This document shows, in pieces, positions 62,127 to 64,000 of a stretch of DNA of 64,000 bases; within the stretch, counting starts at the first letter, position 1; each line of letters opens with the position of its first letter. This DNA is from an uncultured Eggerthellaceae bacterium (GTDB lineage Bacteria > Actinomycetota > Coriobacteriia > Coriobacteriales > Eggerthellaceae): assembly GCA_910588985.1 (NCBI GenBank), contig CAJURO010000009.1, forward strand, positions 1-64,000. The letters run 5' to 3'. A model generated the notes under the pieces. That model was not told the origin of the DNA, ran no database searches, and saw nothing but the letters and a program-made list of their open reading frames with translations. The position numbers and the translations under genes were made by a program.

Positions 62127-63054
62127 GATGCGCTACCTTCGCATTGGCATTGCCTCTGTGGTGCTGATCGTCATCTTTGCGCTTACGTTTGCTCACGTTC
62201 CCATTGGAACGCTCTGTGCGCTTTGCCCTGTTGGCTTCGCAGACATATGGGCCGCAAGCGGCTCTGCTCCGTTGAACCTGCTCCCTGGGGTGCTTATCGT
62301 GCTGGGCGTGGTGTTCGTGCTCGGACGCGTATTCTGCTCCTGGATCTGCCCGACAAGCTGGTTGCGCAACATCTTCGGCGGCAAGAAGCCTCACGGCCTT
62401 ACGGGGCAAACAGGAGAGATGAGCAACGCGCAGAAGGCAGCTCAGGCAGCTGAGGAGAACGAGGCCGCACCTCAGACCGAAGCGGCTCCAGAAAGCATTC
62501 CCGTAAAGGAAGGCGCACAAGAAGGGGAAGCAAAAACGTGTGGCAGCTGCACGGCGTGCTCAACGATCAGTAATCCGAATTCCGTGCGCGAACGCAATAA
62601 CATCCTCGCACAGGGGATCGTGCTCGCGGTGCTCTTGATCATCTCGTTCATCGTCCACTTCCCCGTATTCTGCCTGTTCTGCCCTATCGGCCTTGTCTTC
62701 GGGACGATGTTCGCCATCAGCCGTACCTTTGTGACCTGGCAGCCAGGATGGGAGCTCATCGTATTCCCTGTCATGCTGGTGCTTGAGCTATTCGTGCTTC
62801 GCAAATGGTGCTCTGCCATTTGCCCGCTTGGCTTCTTCTTCGGCTTGATGGCGAAGGCACGCTCACGCATCAAGGCCCTGCCGCGCGTTCGTGTCGACCA
62901 AGGCAGCTGCATTCATAAGGAGGGATGCGAGGTTTGCACGACTGTCTGCCCTGAGGATATCTGTGCAGCAACATCTGATGCGCATGATCAGGAGGATTGC
63001 ACCTTGTGTGGTGACTGCTGGGAGCATTGCCCTACGCGCTCGATCAAGCTTTGA
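62119..63054 (+). CDS. NapH-like membrane ferredoxin, four CxxCP/CxxxCP motifs
   Basis: 311 aa from GTG 62119 (AAGGAGG five bases before; ATG 62128 is less well placed). Four membrane helices. CALCPVGF and CSWICPTSW lie in the first half, CLFCPIGL and CSAICPLGF in the second. A cytoplasmic loop of about 70 residues is Glu/Ala-rich with a CGSCTAC motif. The C-terminus has two [4Fe-4S] groups (CIHKEGCEVCTTVCP, CTLCGDCWEHCP). It probably works with the NapG-like protein to feed electrons to the molybdoenzyme; inference from family. Confidence 0.88.
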   Translation: MNKMRYLRIGIASVVLIVIFALTFAHVPIGTLCALCPVGFADIWAASGSAPLNLLPGVLIVLGVVFVLGRVFCSWICPTSWLRNIFGGKKPHGLTGQTGEMSNAQKAAQAAEENEAAPQTEAAPESIPVKEGAQEGEAKTCGSCTACSTISNPNSVRERNNILAQGIVLAVLLIISFIVHFPVFCLFCPIGLVFGTMFAISRTFVTWQPGWELIVFPVMLVLELFVLRKWCSAICPLGFFFGLMAKARSRIKALPRVRVDQGSCIHKEGCEVCTTVCPEDICAATSDAHDQEDCTLCGDCWEHCPTRSIKL

Positions 63055-63086
63055 TGACAGAGGGGATGACATCGCGGGTCATCCAA

Positions 63087-63156
63087 CAAAAGTGACTAAT
63101 ATATTAGACACTTATCTGAATTATTGGTAAAGTGTCTAGTATGTTAGTCACTTTTG
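63087..63156. promoter_or_regulatory. Twin 20-bp palindromes forming a long inverted repeat upstream of an ATPase gene
   Basis: Palindromes at 63092-63111 (GTGACTAATATATTAGACAC) and 63132-63151 (GTGTCTAGTATGTTAGTCAC), centres 40 bp apart. The outer repeat arms 63087-63113 and 63130-63156 match at 25 of 27 positions. They sit 26 bp before the start codon, so they look like paired operators. Confidence 0.75.
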
Positions 63157-63181
63157 TTTGCTTACGCACAAGGAGATCAAG

Positions 63182-64000
63182 ATGTTCGATTTCATGATGC
63201 GACCAAGACCGACATATGAGGCAGTACTCAGGGAGTATCTCAATAGTCCACAGATCAAAGTTTTGAGTGGTGTTCGTCGCTGCGGTAAATCAACTTTGCT
63301 TCGTATGCTTGAAGATTCATTGATTCAAGAAGGCCTGCCAGAGAGCAACACCCTCTTCTTGAAAGCAGATAGTTTAGAATCTCCGCTTGGAGCAGATGCG
63401 GAATGGTTAGAAAAAAAGATAGTCGACGCATTGTCGAATCGTGATAGTAGCCAACCTTTCTATTTATTTCTTGATGAGATCCAAGATATAGCTGGTTGGG
63501 AGCGGGTAGTCCGAAGAATTCATACCGAGCGTGTTGCGAGTATCTATTTGACCGGTTCGAATTCGTTTCTATTGTCGTCTGACCTAGCGACATATCTTTC
63601 TGGAAGATATGTTGAGATACCCATCTGGCCCCTTTCCTATGCCGAGTATTGTTCGTTTGCTGAAACCTCAAAAAAAGACGCCCAAGGGGACCTCTTCGCT
63701 GAATATGTTCGTTATGGAGGAATGCCTGGATTGTTTGAAATACAGGAAAGGACGCAACACCTGATAGCACGAGAGCTCAGTGCAATACATGATACTGTTA
63801 TTCTTAATGACGTTGCGCGCCGTTTCGAATTGCGCGATATCGACCTCCTCGAAAAGATTGTGCGATATGTGTTTTCCACTTCAGGCAATCTGTTTTCTAC
63901 TCGAAAGGTGGCTGCTGTTCTTACGAGTGTCGGAAGAAAGACCACACCAACGACAATAGATTCCTATATTGACGCTTTAACAAAGGCTTATCTTGTTCAC
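63182..64000 (+). CDS. AAA ATPase, AAA_14/DUF4143 type (3' end outside window)
   Basis: 273 codons seen, open at the window edge. ATG 63182 has AAGGAGA before it. Walker A SGVRRCGKSTLL is near residue 30, Walker B FYLFLDEIQDI, and sensor-1 YLTGSNSFLL. WPLSYAEYCSF and YVRYGGMPGLF are characteristic of this family. Such ATPases are common in anaerobes, are variable between strains, and their role is unknown; a DUF4143 domain is expected past the edge. Confidence 0.9.
   Translation, partial: MFDFMMRPRPTYEAVLREYLNSPQIKVLSGVRRCGKSTLLRMLEDSLIQEGLPESNTLFLKADSLESPLGADAEWLEKKIVDALSNRDSSQPFYLFLDEIQDIAGWERVVRRIHTERVASIYLTGSNSFLLSSDLATYLSGRYVEIPIWPLSYAEYCSFAETSKKDAQGDLFAEYVRYGGMPGLFEIQERTQHLIARELSAIHDTVILNDVARRFELRDIDLLEKIVRYVFSTSGNLFSTRKVAAVLTSVGRKTTPTTIDSYIDALTKAYLVH

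Overview
The window looks like a chromosomal replication-origin region of a Coriobacteriia actinobacterium, most likely Eggerthellaceae; the genus is not resolved. This rests on inference from gene content: a Tat-exported molybdopterin oxidoreductase operon, a giant BspA/MucBP surface protein, Eggerthellaceae-style LysR and PucR regulators, and roughly even base composition. There are no rRNA genes, CRISPR arrays or recognisable insertion sequences.

Layout. (1) 1-14.2 kb, minus strand: the first 4,744 codons of one enormous secreted surface protein whose C-terminus lies beyond the window. It has a signal segment, an LRR block, about 16 MucBP-like repeats and a long BspA-like (DUF285) region. 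(2) 14.9-23.5 kb: a LysR effector domain with no DNA-binding domain, two divergent tRNA-Ser genes, a membrane-anchored coiled-coil protein, an exonuclease-DinG helicase fusion, ddl and rlmN. (3) 23.5-32.3 kb: an AT-rich origin core with parB, parA, rsmG (inverted), jag, yidC, yidD, rnpA, rpmH and dnaA, then the likely oriC and a GHKL-ATPase/winged-helix gene. parS sites mark this area. (4) 32.4-42.8 kb: dnaN, recF, gyrB, gyrA, typA, an overlooked 49-codon ORF and prsA, all rightward. (5) 42.8-49.8 kb: a tiny hydrophobic-peptide element resembling type I toxin loci, a bifunctional-nuclease-family gene, tRNA-Ile and tRNA-Ala, a membrane M28-like protein split by a very long disordered insert, and a hybrid histidine kinase. 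(6) 49.9-55.6 kb: a regulatory and accessory stretch with LysR, an MFS-CBS fusion, a PucR regulator split over two frames, a 56-aa ORF, a glutaredoxin-like protein and MarR. (7) 55.9-63.1 kb: an anaerobic respiratory operon (DmsABC-like, TorD-like chaperone, NapG/NapH-like) whose promoter carries a palindromic operator next to the MarR gene. (8) 63.1 kb to the end: an AAA ATPase with a DUF4143-type layout behind a promoter flanked by twin palindromes, cut by the window edge.

Gene polarity diverges around about 31 kb (mostly minus to the left, plus to the right), which fits bidirectional replication from oriC between dnaA and dnaN. Translation, ribosome, topology and segregation genes form the housekeeping core. 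The flanks hold surface-adhesion and respiratory functions plus dispersed intergenic palindromes, including a 26-bp repeat family with at least five copies between 50.8 and 55.9 kb.
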